DNA of 64,000 bases from Deroplatys truncata. Its lineage: Eukaryota; Arthropoda; Insecta; Mantodea; Mantidae. Below are positions 42,410 to 54,134 of the stretch, one piece after another. The notes beneath the pieces are model-generated. The model was given only the letters and a program-made list of their open reading frames with translations, was not told the origin of the DNA and ran no database searches. The stretch's first letter is position 1; each line of letters starts with the position of its first letter. A program made the translations under genes and the position numbers. The stretch spans positions 168,798,993-168,862,992 of the forward strand of contig CM060975.1 of assembly GCA_030765065.1 (NCBI GenBank). The letters run 5' to 3'.

Positions 42410-43427
42410 TGGAGTACATCAGTACACAATTCAACAGCGTGTATTTATGGTGAAGAATTATTGGCTTACAAATACTGTTACCACCACACAAAGAGCTTAC
42501 CGATGTGAGTACGTGTTTCGCGATGATCCTGATCGAAAGACAGTTCTAAGATTGGTGGAGAAGCTGGAAACAACTGGTTCATTAGTCAGTGATAAAGACA
42601 AGCGTCATCCGCCGCCATTAGTGCTACAGCGCTCTGGAGATGTTCGTGAGCATTGCTTTGCTCCCCACAAAAGTATTTACGCCGTCTGTCACAAGAGACC
42701 AGGTACTCGGTAACGATGTGCCAAAGAGCAGCAAAGCATGCAACACTCTAGCCATACAAGGTGACAGCAGTACACGAGCTGAAAGAACCTTATAAAGTGA
42801 AACGTGTGTGATACTGCAATTGGTTCCTCAATCTTGTGGAAAGAAACCAAGACATACTAAAAATGACGAAGAGTACCGAGAAGCTTGGTTTAACTCACAG
42901 GCTACTTAAATTCTCAAAGCCCAAGGATATGGGCTTCAGAAAATCCTCATGTGTACCACGAGACATCACCTCATCCAGAAAAAGTTAGAGTGTGTACAAT
43001 ATCCGGTCACAGTTTTTGGACCAATTTTCTTTGACGAAACTGTAAATACGGATAAGTATAAGAAAGAACATTTTCACGGATTTTGTGGAGCAGCATAGAT
43101 ATATTCAACAGGATAACGTCACATGCCACACCTCTAATGAATCCGTGGCACACATATGCAGCTTCTTCGAGAACCGTGTTATATTTAGAGGATTTGGCCT
43201 CCAATATCACCAGACTTGACGTCAACAGACTTTTTTTTTGGTGGGGCCATCTCAAGGAAAGAGTCTATAGAAACAGATAACGAACCATCCAGAATTTTCG
43301 GACAAACATCACAGCCGAAATAAAGAATATCGACGTAGACATGCTCAGACGTGTATCTGAAAATATGGTGAAACGGGCAAGAATGAGTCTCCAGGAGGAG
43401 GGAAGACACTTCCAGCACATCTTGTAA
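42410..43427 (+). pseudogene. Decayed Tc1/mariner-superfamily transposase with DUF4817-type N terminus
   Basis: The best frame (42447-42713) reads TTQRAYRCEYVFRDDPDRKT then VLRLVEKLETTGSLVSDK. This is the helix-turn-helix segment of the insect transposase group annotated with DUF4817. Later frames give FGPIFFDETVN, which resembles the mid-domain of this group. LDVNRLFFWWGHLKERVYRN corresponds to the usual 'PDLTPxDFFLWGxLKxxVY' segment with the catalytic aspartate region damaged. RRVSENMVKRARMSLQEEGR is the typical C terminus, closing at 43427. Multiple stops and frameshifts show it is dead. Terminal repeats were not located. Confidence 0.75.
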
Positions 43428-43559
43428 CTGTTGTTATTTCTCCAAGAGATGACATCTCATTTACATTTGGTACGTTTATTTGGTTATTTGGTCAAAGACT
43501 AGATCTAATTAAAAAGCGGGACATCCCGTTGAATCTTTCACTGTGATTGTTCTCACTAT

Positions 43560-44005
43560 CCCCTCACTTTCTTCGTGACGTAGCGGCGTAATGAAATACG
43601 CAGGACGTAGTCTCTTCTTTGGACAGTTCATCCACTGGGGAGTGAAACAGAAGACTTTTCTAATGTTTTGCAGGAGCAGCACCTCTGCAGTCGTCACAAA
43701 CTCGCTAAAAGTACAGCACTTTCCGTCACACGAGAAACGCACTCGCCAACGAGGTCACAGACTCCTCTCACGAGAAAGCTCGCTTATACAGCCAATGGAA
43801 TCTTCCAAAGAACATTCTAGAACTATCTGGATGCAGGTTCTATAGGCGGGGGAAAAGACACTTCCAGAAGATCCTGGTTTGTGATGATAGTTCTTTCGCG
43901 GTTTACGATGAGCGAGAACGTTATTTTTCCTTGTTTATCTCCGACTCCGAGGCGCCCACCTTCCGATAATCTTGTGCCATAGTCACTGCATCTGTCGCAG
44001 TTCTC
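43560..44005 (-). mobile_element. Solo LTR, family 1, copy 2
   Basis: The reverse complement shares with 9105-9705 and 61005-61405 the start GACTATGGCACAAGATTATCGG, AAACAAGG, TTCTGGAAGTG, GTATAAGCGAGC (TATA) and CTACGTCACGA. The gag/pol of this family is not present in the window. Confidence 0.6.
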
Positions 44006-44049
44006 AATGGCTTGTGTTATCTTATTTGTTGGATGCTTATTGTTTAATT

Positions 44050-44620
44050 ATTTTTTAATTTAGGTTCTTTATCCTCCGGCTAGCTATTATAACTCAGTCG
44101 AGCACGTGTCTCTAAGCATGACGTGTAAACGGAAAGGAGTTGTTACTAAAAGATAACACTGATAAAATAATTTGAATCTAGATTTTTATTGCCGTTACAC
44201 TTAATTAATAATTGACATGTTTAATTAATTGACATGCCTGACTGAAACTGTGATATTTACGAATGTAACTACAGTCGTTTTAGTTGCCGCGCACCAATTA
44301 CTTTGCGTACTTTACATTTTATTAACTAACTCTACGACGTGCACCTCGTGAGAGATTCTTCAGAACTGTGCGACACTTGCTTATGGCTCGAGAATATATA
44401 CTTCTTCACCTCGAATTGCCTAAACATTATAATATAGTTCCTATTGGTTACCAAATTGCGCCCACTTTAGCGTCTGTTTTGGTCAGCCAATCACTACTAC
44501 TAACATATATGCTCTAGGGAAGATATTCCCTCCATTTATAAAAAAAAGGCACGCTACCCTAACGTCATTTGTTTATCTCTTCTTAGTGATAAACAACTCA
44601 CCCCCTCGGCTTATTGTTAC
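44050..44620 (-). repeat. LTR-like repeat, family 2, copy 2
   Basis: Its reverse complement aligns with 25-655: CCCTAGAGCATATATG, GACGCTAAAGTGGGCGC, TGTTTAGGCAATTCG, CAGTGTTATCTTTTAG, GCTAGCCGGAGGATAAAGAAC. It lies end to end with the family-1 LTR at 43560-44005. Confidence 0.55.
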
Positions 44621-45935
44621 CCACTTCTATTGTCAGTTTCAGTTAGGCCGTGTAAACTTGTTTCCTAACAATACTTATGGCTAACAAACACCTAAAATCC
44701 TGTACATACAATATTATTAATTTACACTACAATCATTCTGGCATTCACAGCATGTTATGATATAAAATATTGCCTCACATCACAGTAGTAATCGCCTTCC
44801 TAAGTCGTGTATGAGCCCGGGTCTACTGCAGCATTTTTTGAGAGCGGTGTCCCCCTATCAGTGCATTCCTTTTGCTTTTCCTGTTCCAGCGCTCAGCATG
44901 ACCAGACGCAAGGGGAAGACTGAGTTTGTTTGCTTTACTGACTTTATTATGCAGCCTAATTTCACATTTTATTCTGGTATGGAGCGGTTGATACAAATAA
45001 AAATATTTTTTTTAATGAAAGGTTTTATCGGAGTGTAAAACTAGAAGATGCGATGTATGGAAGCGCTTTCATTGACTGCCTTTAAATGTATTAATTTTTA
45101 AAAGAAATTTTGTATTAAATTTATTTTAAATTTACTTAAGTAGTTTAAAATAAAATTAATACCATTATTTGTTTAATTTTTGGAGTGGAAATTGCTTTAA
45201 TTCCACCTATAACTATCATTTATTTCAGAGCAAATATAATCGGAAAAATTAGATTTGTCGAAAAAGCTAAATACATAAATAATTATAATAATATCTCAAA
45301 CCCTGAAGCAATACGCTATTATGTGAGTTGCCGAACCAGCGAATAGTCGAACGACTAAATGACCATTTCCCCCGAGAGTGCACGTGAAGCAGATGCTCAA
45401 CCACAGGTATATTCCTTGCTGCTTTTCGAACGAGTTGGGCTGGAAGAAATTAACGAGTCTCATGGTATATACCGGCGTACATAAAATGTGGCCCATAATG
45501 GAATGGAGCCGTTTAGGTTGGTACTGACAAATTTCAGCCCCCCCCCCCCAGTGTGACCACCTCTGTATTTCGAGCATATTCTAGCCACTGGATTGGCATT
45601 GTGTTTTACCTTCCCCAAAATATGGCGAACTGCCGAAGGGTAACATTATAACTTAAATCTACATAAGGATAATATTACAACTGAAAATTATGTTTTCCGT
45701 ACCTTACCGTTTTCTTATTGCCGTTTAGTAGCGGCAACAACTTAAACTTCGTCTCCATGTTTTTGATGAAAGCTCTTATATTTATAAATATCCTAATTGT
45801 CGTTCTGTTTAACCTCACATGCAAATAATTCTTCATCCTTTCCTCTAGAAGGCCGAATTAGACTTAATTGGTTTAACCTTTCCTTGTGTACCAATCGTAT
45901 CGAAACTCTTTCATGGAGGTGGTATCCGAAATACC
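44621..45935. other. Gene-free stretch
   Basis: Nothing recognised. A run of ten C bases lies at about 45540-45549. The minus frame 45296-45577 has no family resemblance. Confidence 0.5.
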
Positions 45936-45944
45936 CCTTCAATC

Positions 45945-46045
45945 CACATAGGCTATAAACAACGTTTATTGGTTAGTTTGATGTCCCTGTATTGTTTTTC
46001 AGGCCATTCACATAGAGGACTGATATCGGCTGGGCGGAGTAACCT
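45945..46045 (+). repeat. Direct repeat, copy 1 (pair with 47415-47525)
   Basis: The sequence GGCTATAAACAACGTTTATT GGTTAGTTTG ... CACATAGAGGACTGATA ... GCTGGGCGGAG recurs with modest divergence at 47424-47517. The pair is 1.5 kb apart. Class unknown. Confidence 0.6.
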
Positions 46046-46701
46046 TTATCGTGCTTCTATCCTTTTTTATTTATTATTTTTCTGCGTTACTTTACTTTAA
46101 TTAATCAGTACAGTTACTTCTGCTTTACTATGCCACTTTACATTCGTAGCCTACCGCTCCTTTAATACCATACAGCCTTGAGAGTAATTACCCCTACTTT
46201 AATGTTAACTGCAATAAATAACCATGAACGTAGTTAACAACCATAATTTAGGAATATAACAAATTCAAGGTGAACTAAAATGTTTCAGAATTTTTTTTTC
46301 ATGTATAGTATTGATACTAAACATTTTAGAATATTTAATATATTTTGATACTAATACAGTTCGTGTAAAAACTTTTAACTATTTAACAATGATCATTAAA
46401 ACTTGTGCTGCATAAGTCTTGTCCTTTTCCAAAATCCTGCACATGATATAAATGATTTATAAAGAAATAACATCACAATGTATGACCATATCAGAGATAC
46501 CAATGTCTTCAGTCATAACCAGTACATTGACAATACCTTTACTTTCTTTGTTTTAAAATGTTAATTGCATAATTAAAAGATGTAGAACTTGAGTTACTCA
46601 CAAAATACGGATATACTACATTTCTACACTCTTTCGTTAATGCATCCAAGCTCATTATTAAATTTCTGACGTAGTTCACCAGAAAGCTTTGTTCTATATA
46701 A

Positions 46702-46737
46702 TGGTTTTAAAAGATTTTTATAAATCTTTTAAAACCA
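46702..46737. repeat. Perfect 16-bp hairpin with 4-base loop
   Basis: TGGTTTTAAAAGATTT (46702-46717) is the exact reverse complement of 46722-46737, separated by TTAT. No flanking gene gives it a role. It may be a MITE remnant or chance in AT-rich DNA. Confidence 0.7.
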
Positions 46738-48365
46738 CTAAAATACGTAAATAAAAATGGAAATATCTCGCCACTTTATGATTATATAGCCAAAGATGAT
46801 ATTTTACTCATCCATCACTTTTGTGTTAAAACTAATTCTTCGGCGAGGTCCAAATATCAACGTGGAGATTCCAAAATACGGCGAGTTGCACCTCCTATCT
46901 TCACATGACTACAACATTCCACATGACTCCAAAATCCAATGCTGAATTCATTTCCATAGCTAAGTTGCAAAAACGTTTATACTCGAACTTCCTCTCCATG
47001 ACACTATAACTACACGCTGAATCACAGCTGATTTCTTCGCCGGTTCATGGCTTACCATTACTTTACATATAACAACGCTACATGTCATCTATCACCATTA
47101 GAAATTAATAATTAATTATTATTGAATTATTGAAGAGCATAACATGGCGTAGTGACGAACCATTTGTACCCATAATGGCAACTTATTTCAGGAATTCTTC
47201 CTGTACCTGTGACCTCATTACTCACACAACTATTAGTAGGAAACTCCCTTCTTCGATACGAAGAAGCTTGTGTTCTTACTTCAACCTTCCCACTCCTCAA
47301 AACAGAGAACCGGGTTATCAGTACAGCCAACCTGCTGAACCTCAGGTTGACCAACTTATACTCCTCTTGACGCCATGATGAAGGCAGGCGATATCGCACC
47401 CCTTGACGACATGTATCGTCACAGGTTATAAACATCGTTTATTAGTTAGTTTGTATGTTTATGTATTTTTTTCAACCCAGTCACATAGAGAACTAATACC
47501 TGCTGGGTGCAGTGAAAAGTTGATTATCTGAGGGTGGAAACGTTATGGAGGGAAAACACTTTGGTGATATAGGGAATGGGCCACCTTTTATGCACGACAA
47601 TGTACACACAAAACAAGCGAGTAAAACGCATGTCCCTGACAGCTCTAGTGATAACTAGCAAATTCAATCCCTTACGCGCAATTCTGTGAATTGGAGACCC
47701 TGCTGTTCAAATTGGTCCCTGGAATCCCTCGAGGTTGACTGTAATCTGTTCCAACCTCTATTTGTGAAAAACACCTAATGTAGCTATCTGCAGCCGAGCT
47801 AAGGTCTCTCACTATGCAGAAGATACACTTGAGCAATTTATAAGTTTAGCAAAAACCAAAATCATTTTTTCAATTTCATTCTCTCCGAGTTTCTGCTGAA
47901 AGTATGTACAAGACTGGTTACAAACTATATAACGCGGAACATTTTTAACGCGCAAAAGTATAAGAAAAACAAAAAAACTAGTAAGAGGCATTGGAATTAT
48001 ATACAGATCATTAGGCTGCGTACTGTTTGGTATTTAAATTGTCACGTTTTGGAGCTTTAAAATACTCTGAGAGCAAAAGTCCTAGTTTGTAATTGAAGCA
48101 AAGGTTTTCAAAGTATTTTGAAAATTTCAAAGCTTGACGACTGTTAAATTACACCAGATAATTTCTATTAGTGTGCTTTTTTCAGTTTTTAATTATGTTC
48201 TCGTAACTTGGAGGTTTACAAAGTTTTATACTACAGCATCAAAACTAAAACACAATGCCTTTATAATTTATTGATAATATGAGCGGCGTTCTAAAAGTTC
48301 TCCAAGTGACTCAGAGATATCATGAATATAGCCAAATTATTTTGATAATTGTTAAGGGCCATCCT
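46738..48365. other. Gene-free stretch holding the second direct-repeat copy
   Basis: Apart from the repeat at 47415-47525, no feature is recognisable. Overlapping opposite-strand frames at 47127-47435 have no family resemblance. Confidence 0.5.
47415..47525 (+). repeat. Direct repeat, copy 2 (pair with 45945-46045)
   Basis: GGTTATAAACATCGTTTATT AGTTAGTTTG ... CACATAGAGAACTAATA ... GCTGGGTGCAG parallels the first copy. Confidence 0.6.
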
Positions 48366-48369
48366 TTAT

Positions 48370-49280
48370 ATGGTCAGCTTTAAAGTTTAGACGCGTAAGT
48401 GCAGTCGTTTGTGAGAATCGTGTAAATTCTCCTCCTTCGTTTTCGATGGTTAACAAGTGGCTGTTGAATTTAAGCGTGGTCCATTGAAAATGATCAGCGC
48501 TTAGGGCGTCCGAAACTGCTACGACCAGAAACATTGCGAAAAAAATTCATAACGCCCATTCAGTAATCACCAATTCAAGGTAAATGAATTTGTTGGCATT
48601 ACAAAAACCTCGATAGGCCGTGTGGTTCCTTTTTCGCACTGAACCAAAACGCATTCCAATGCACATTTCTGAAGATTGTTTAGACTTGTTTAAACGCAAT
48701 TCCAGTGAGTTTCTCAGACGTTTCCTAACAGTTAATGATTCATCACTACACGCCAGAGACGAAGTAGTTCAAACAGTGAGTAGCAGCAGGTGTAAGTGCA
48801 CCAAAGAAAATAAAACCTGTTCCATCTGCAAGAAAATTCTTAGCCACGTCTTTCTGGGTTCTTATAGTAGATAGACTGCCTCCTACCCACAAGAGAGTAT
48901 TACATGTGCTTCAACCCACTGAGTGGATTATATGTCCACACCTTGCAAGAAAGAATGTTCTGTTTCATCACAATGAAACGTTCGTCATCGGCAATGCGCC
49001 TTTACAATGTCAGGGATTGTGGCTGCAAAATTGCATGACCTTTGTTTCTGAGTGCTTTCACATCCACCACACTTGCAGGATTTGGGTCGCAGCGACTAAG
49101 GTTTGTTCTCAAGCCTGAAGAAATTCCTGGGAGGGCGAAAATTCCCATCAAATCATGGAGTTTGAAGCCCAAATTGTACCTTTATTTAGCACACTTAGAC
49201 AAATCATATGTTACTTAGGTACTATAAACGTCAAAATCATTGAACAAAATGTATTGATTTATAAAATGAGTAAATAGATA
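48370..49280 (+). pseudogene. Decayed mariner transposase
   Basis: Successive frames give GRPKTATTRNIAKKIHNA, the mariner linker region, and SIGRVVPF-like HTH residues. Next comes SEPKRIPMHISEDCLDLFKR, then FLRRFLTVNDSSLHAR, where the first catalytic aspartate block (normally V-D-E-T-W) has lost its acidic residues. LARKNVLFHHNETFVI matches the second catalytic block, with the aspartate replaced. These belong to the mariner (mellifera/irritans-like) group. Stops and frameshifts between blocks prove it is inactive. Ends were not defined. Confidence 0.75.
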
Positions 49281-52200
49281 AAAAGTACAAAAATCTAAAT
49301 TCAAGTAAAAAGTAATTTCTTTAAATCTTGTATTTTCTGCGTCAGGCATAGAGCATATAGAACACCCCTCATAATCTTCGTTACTTTAAAGCCAATTGTG
49401 TCATTTTGAAACAAACTTGTTAAACAATAATTTTCTCTAAATCGAACCAAAAAAGGCCTAACGGTTTTGGTTTGTCAACTATAGATACGTTAGTATCGTG
49501 TGGAAGCGGATTAAAAGGGCATCCATGAAACAATTGATGTTATTTCTATTTCAAATAAAATTTTTATTTACATTTACGGGACGTTTAGCTACATTTTTGC
49601 AAAGCTAGATTCGAATTTTAAGTAAAAAACGCTTGTTCTATTGACGCCCAGTTAAATCCTTTTATCTTTCCCATATTCAAGAAATTGCACTAACTGGTAG
49701 CACTTTGTTGGAATATGAGCTTCATGTTACCTCTGTAGATTTAAAACCGTCAATCTACCATTCTTACTTTGCGAGGTAAAGAACAATGAATTGAAATAAA
49801 ATGCAATTATATATTTCTCATGGCAGAAAGGTATATGAACTTTTGTCTTAAAGGAGCTGTAGGCATAGTATTTATTTGCACATTGTTTCACCTTGGATAT
49901 CTAAAGGGATTTAAAGACCTTTCAGAGGTGCTACTTACTGAAGCTACGTACGTATTTTTGGAAATCCAAACATAATCCGTTAGACAAATAAAGTGAAGAT
50001 CCATACAATATGAAAGCATTCTTACAATGAAAGCATACAGTATGAAAGGTTAAGGTATAGGTAATTACGTTGTATAAATTATTAAAGTATAGTATGTGAT
50101 ATATACGGTATTTGCATATGGCACTTACTGCATTCCATTTTGAAAGAGTTGGCAACGCCGATTGCCAGTAAAATGTTTTGCTGTGAACTTCGAAGGCTTT
50201 TTTTTTACCCGTGCACGAAACCAAAACTGGGATTCGAAGGAAAAGGCCAAGACGCCAAACTAAAGTGTATCTGATCGAAAATCGGAAATTGCTTCGTACC
50301 CTGAAGAAAAATATTCACATTTCGCTTCATGAATTATAATATAACTCGACACATGGGCGCCCGACCTGAAGAAAAATCTTGAATTAATTCTTGTTCAAAC
50401 CTTCAGCAGAACCTGAGAGAAAACGAACTTGAAAATGAACTTGAAAAAGTGATATTGGTTTTTGTTGAACTTTTAAGTTGCTAAAGGTATAACATAACTA
50501 ATTCTTTGATATAATTAGTTTCTGGTATCTGTCGCGTAGTTAACATGACGCGGCAGGTACCAAAAACCAGTTATATCAAAGAAGCTGGCCGCGGAAGTCT
50601 GACAACATAACTAACTCTTGTTCAGACCTTCAGCAGAAACTCAGAGGAAAGGAACTTGAAAAACTAATAAGCTTTTGCCACACTTTTAAATTCTTCAAGA
50701 TAGAACACGAATCAGATATTAGTAACAGGATCGAAAATAATGTGTAAAACTTGCTAAGGAGTATTAAGACGAAAATTCTATGGAATGGATGAAGTACTCG
50801 TAATTTGATACATTGTATATTTGTGTATGTATTGTGTATCACAATTATTAATGTATTATTACTTTAAAATAATAAAAATGTATAATAATAAAATTAATGT
50901 CATTAGGTTTGTCTTCAGCATTTATTTTGTATTTTAAATTTAATTAGAATTGTATTTATGAGATAATACTGAGAAAAGATGAATAACGTTAAAAATACGT
51001 TAATTGAAATGATCGAAAGAGATTTACTTCACAATAAAAAGAAATATTGTGATAATACAAAATATGTAACAAAACGTGATAATGTAAGTAGTAATGTGTT
51101 TTATATATAATATGATTCTAAATACGTTATCCATGTAAACATTTCGAACTATATGAATTTGTTTTACGATCGATAGCAACTAGAAAATGATTGAATAAAC
51201 AAGATTCAACTATTGTGAAAATTATCATTCTGTTAGGAGAACGCTTACAGGGAAAGTAAAAAAAAGGTGTATTTAGTTCGTTACGCGAATATTCACAACC
51301 GGAAGTAGCAAAGAATTGATTATTATAATACAAAGAATGTCTACAAGTAATTAAAGTAAGTATATAAGCAAATATTTTATTCAGTTGTCATATATTGTTA
51401 GTCGTTAAAAGCAAATTGCGTAAAAAATAAATAAAATACGTTATAGTGAAAGTTTACTTATGTAACTTATTTATTTTTATAATAAATATCTTACCTTCCA
51501 AAAACGAAAACCTTAGATAAGATTCAACATTATCACAACTAACAGCTAGTAGAAATTTAAGTGTTTTTTAAAATATAAGGGACAAAAATAAACACTCAAA
51601 TATTTTGCTACACGTAGGACATGCTAGAATCAACAACAATTACTGAATAAGAATTATCGGCCGGGAAGTCAATTCTAACACGCTAGATATTAGCTTGACA
51701 TAACAACTATGTGAGAGACACAGTTAATTTACATCAAGCATTGCAGAGTACATATCTTGCATATCTACATGAACTTCCAGAACATCCACCAGAATCCGTG
51801 GCGACTCTACCCACACCCACACCTTTCTAAAACTTCCTCAAACATAACTTATTCGATCACCGAGGATAGATCGTTACAAACTTTATAATCAAGGTTTGTG
51901 TCGGATTTGCCTAATTCGCCACATGTTTTGTTTTTCCTGCGTACGGTTCATATATTCTCAGTTAGTTAGCCGATTCGCCACCGTGATTCACCGTGCTGTT
52001 CCTGCCTATTGTTTGTTCGTGGGTGGGGGCAGCACGACCGATGCTCTGGCGTTCGGGCTAGATTGTCTGAAAAGTCAGGCACTAAATGAATGAATGAGTG
52101 CATATGTATATAAAACGGAGTGTGCTTTCGTACATTGTCCGGCGTGGTGTGCGATCTGGTAAATTTCCTCACAATTTTCATTTTTTTGCGCAAAGTGACC

Positions 52201-52785
52201 CTCTTCGGCCTGCATATTTAATACCGTCTTCTTTGCCCTTGCTCGATTCGTGTGTCAGCTCTCTTTGTGACTTTTTAATTCTTAGCCAGAAGTTTAATGC
52301 AATTAAGAATCACTAATTTAGAATGTGGATTTTTGGCTTTCTAATTTTTAGCCGGTGGGTAATTCATGGTTATCGCTGTAAACATTTATCAATGTGAAAC
52401 GATGGGTTCCTTAGCGATTTATGGCCTCTTATGTAAGAGTAATTTCTATCCCTTATTGTGTTTTTGCGACAAGAAAATGATACGGACCAAAGATCGTAAA
52501 TGTTCAGCAAGATGCCTCAAGATTACGCTTTGTAAATCTTATAATTATATTTGTTTGCTCCACATGTATTTATCATGAGGTAGAAACATATTTTCCGTGT
52601 TTTTGTGATGTCCTTTGGGTGAATTTTCCCTTTCTTAAAGGTGTTGGCGGTAGAACAGAAAGGTAGTGTAGGATATCAAAAAACTAAAACAAACAGCGGA
52701 GTTACCGATTTTTGTATTAGTATTTAAATAATTTGGTATTATTTTTGTTTTTTTCAAAGTTGCGATTTTTGCATACTCTGCTACA
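49281..52785. other. Gene-free AT-rich stretch
   Basis: Small open frames show no family resemblance. A local inverted repeat at 50502-50584 is listed separately. A partial direct repeat (TTGTTCARACCTTCAGCAGAA) flanks it at about 50391 and 50617. Confidence 0.5.
50502..50584. repeat. Imperfect inverted repeat, about 37-bp arms
   Basis: TTCTTTGATATAA...TGGTATCTGTCGCGT pairs, with a few mismatches, with ACGCGGCAGGTACCA...TTATATCAAAGAA, leaving a short loop. It may be a tiny foldback element. Confidence 0.7.
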
Positions 52786-53049
52786 CTAATTCTTCTTCGT
52801 CTTATGGCAAACAGCTCTTATAGTCCAGTTAGTCCTTAATGATGGCAGACCATTCTTCTCTGATTTCTGCCCTTCTCCTCCATTTTCTAATCCGCATGCT
52901 ATGTAAATCCCTCTCCACACAATCCAGCCATCTTAATCATCCCCACCTCTTCTCCCTTCAGGTTTGCCTTCAAAGATCTTTTTAACAGATCCATTCTATC
53001 CATCCTAATCACATGCCCAACCCATTGAATTCTTTTGGCTTTAAAGCCT

Positions 53050-53825
53050 TCTGTAAACGACCAAACCTTTTTTTTCAATTCAAAAGTTTACAAGAAAACT
53101 TGTCAAATATTTTTCAATGTGTGACAAGATCGGACAAAACTTGACAAGAACTGGTAAGGCTTGACAATGCATAAATGTGTATTTACTATTTGTCCCTTTG
53201 CCAAACTGAAACCCTTCAGAACACATTGATAGTTTATCACGCGTAAATCATTTTACCATTTGCATCAGGGTACAACAATTTGCAATAAAATATTGATTTT
53301 TTACTAATATTATGTAGCACTTTCACATATTACATCCAATGAAATCACATTTAGATTATGGAATACAATGGAAATAAGACAAATGATAGATTAACCACAC
53401 TGTATAACTTTGCATTAATGTTTACTAAGCTCGGAAATCTGCCTGGCAATCATTTCTACATATGCCTTTATCTGCTTCATCTTGTTGTGGTAATCCACGG
53501 AGCCCTCGACGTACAGACATGGTCAGCTTATGTATAACCTAATTAGTTCGCATACGACTTCGCCGGGTAGCCATTTTTGTTTAATTTTCGCTTTCAGCTG
53601 TACTGCAGATTTCGTGACGTACTGTAAGTACTCGCATTTCATTGGACAAAGCCATCAAATCATTGTGAAATCTTTGACCGTTTAGAACATGTCCTTATTT
53701 GCTTTCAAGATTTTCAAAGACTTTAAAAGTATTGGAATCAATTTGACAAGAAAGGTTGTAAAGTTGTGACAACTCTTGAAAAGTCTTGTAAAGTATTGAA
53801 TTTGACAAAAATTTGATCGTGCACA
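53050..53825. mobile_element. Non-autonomous insertion nested in the LINE, TTGACAAG-rich ends
   Basis: Both ends carry inverted clusters: left TTTACAAGAAAACTTGTCAAA and TTGACAAG-like words, right TTTGACAAGAAAGGTTGTAAAG and AAGTCTTGTAAAG. LINE-coding similarity stops at about 53830 and resumes at about 53045 on the other side. The interior has a weak minus-strand segment (RRGLRGLPQQDEADKGICR) of unknown origin. Exact ends and target duplication were not resolved. Confidence 0.5.
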
Positions 53826-53902
53826 AGGGGCTTAACAAGTATTACTAAATTAGGTTTTTTATATAGCAGATTTACCTCCATATTTGTGCGTATTCTCCAC
53901 CC

Positions 53903-54134
53903 TGCCTGCCTCCGTGGTGTAGTGGTTACCATGCTAACCTCCAGTTCCCGATTTCGCGGGTTCAAACAGGTGTACAAATCCTTCGGAAGGATAGTAAAGC
54001 CGGTGGCCCCTCAAGCCTGATAAAGAGGCCTCTGAGAAAAATTTCCGGTCTTTCATGCGCAATATGGAATGGAATACTAAGGACCACAGCAGTTAAAGAG
54101 CGTCCGTAAATAAAAAAAAAAAACGTAGTTTTCA
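53903..54134 (+). mobile_element. tRNA-derived SINE inserted in the LINE
   Basis: A box CGTGGTGTAGTGGTTA and B box GGGTTCAAACAGG lie at tRNA-like spacing. The element ends in an A-rich tail (54109-54123). It is flanked by a 13-base target duplication, GTATTCTCCACCC, at 53890-53902 and 54135-54147. Confidence 0.85.

Noticed and set aside
53380-53660. A host gene exon within the LINE-nested insert
   Set aside because: The suggestive RRGLRGLPQQDEADKGICR segment is short, bounded by stops, and sits within a repeat-like insertion; it could not be assigned.
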